Below are positions 14,765 through 14,811 of a stretch of DNA of 14,811 nt, one piece after another (position 1 is the first letter of the stretch; each line of letters begins with the position of its first letter). Source of the DNA: Egerieenecus sp048201975. Lineage in GTDB: Bacteria; Bacillota; Clostridia; Christensenellales; Aristaeellaceae. The stretch spans positions 1 through 14,811 of the forward strand of contig DBFBGQ010000132.1 in the NCBI GenBank assembly GCA_048201975.1. The letters run 5' to 3'. The translations under genes were made by a program, and so were the position numbers. The notes under the pieces were generated by a model. The model was not told where the DNA came from. It made no database searches and saw only the letters and a list, made by a program, of their open reading frames with translations.

Positions 14765-14811
14765 GAAATATTTACGATAATAGTGAATTTTTTGCCGCAT
14801 ATGCGGAAATG
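14761..14811 (+). CDS. N-terminus of a probable class I SAM-dependent methyltransferase (runs off the right edge)
   Basis: Seventeen codons are visible, reading MRNIYDNSEFFAAYAEM. The opening Asn-Ile-Tyr-Asp-Asn followed by a phenylalanine pair and a Tyr is typical of a Firmicute group of small class I methyltransferases, whose substrate is generally unknown; the S-adenosylmethionine-binding motif would lie beyond the window. GGAGG lies about 11 bases before the ATG. Codon use is AT-rich (AAT, ATT, TTT, GAT), unlike everything to its left, which suggests a different origin from the glycan genes or an assembly join. The family call rests on a very short stretch and is tentative. Confidence 0.5.
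   Translation, partial: MRNIYDNSEFFAAYAEM

Noticed and set aside
1..14811. CRISPR arrays, tRNA or rRNA genes, insertion sequences
   Set aside because: I saw no spaced direct repeats, tRNA cloverleaf patterns, rRNA-like sequence, transposase motifs or terminal inverted repeats in the window, including at the composition break near 14690.

Overview
The window looks like a GC-rich, low-oxygen Firmicute of the Clostridia type (gut or rumen relative). The basis is strong AGGAGG-type ribosome binding sites, a VanW-domain protein, a CBS/DRTGG-type family II pyrophosphatase, an SfsA with the Firmicute-style HVKNTGRC motif, AraC-type sugar regulators and CUT1-type sugar ABC permeases. No species can be named from the sequence alone. 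Genes are densely packed and no gene-free stretch exceeds about 170 bases.

Left block (1-2656, leftward): the start of L-rhamnose isomerase (rhaA, cut by the window edge), rhamnulokinase (rhaB) and an AraC-family regulator. A Rho-independent terminator separates the regulator from rhaBA, so rhaBA must have its own promoter. That leader carries repeated GTAC-centred half-sites that could be regulator operators.

Central block (2822-7284, rightward): a tight four-gene run from one good promoter. It encodes a secreted VanW/SH3-like protein, SfsA (overlapping by ATGA), a secreted CHAP-domain peptidoglycan hydrolase with a peptidoglycan-binding domain, and a nucleotide-regulated manganese-type inorganic pyrophosphatase. 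This is envelope/housekeeping content between two sugar blocks.

Right block (7327-14689): a second AraC regulator divergent from a large (1028 aa) cytoplasmic glycoside hydrolase resembling GH106 alpha-L-rhamnosidases. Convergent with it is a leftward operon of a broken MalF-type permease, an intact MalG-type permease and a GH51-like arabinofuranosidase. Both glycosidases lack signal peptides, so the inferred scheme is import of rhamnose/arabinose-containing oligosaccharides, cytoplasmic cleavage, and feeding of L-rhamnose to RhaA/RhaB.

Right edge (about 14690-14811): composition drops to about 31% GC by hand count, and a new rightward gene starts that resembles class I SAM methyltransferases. 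The MalF-type permease is cut off at this boundary (no start, no first membrane segment) and also carries a one-base deletion in its EAA loop. The boundary is therefore a recent rearrangement/transfer junction or an assembly chimera. This junction, the GH51 enzyme with Thr where the acid/base Glu is expected, and the GH106-like enzyme are the items most worth a second look. I did not find a clearly new defence or RNA system.
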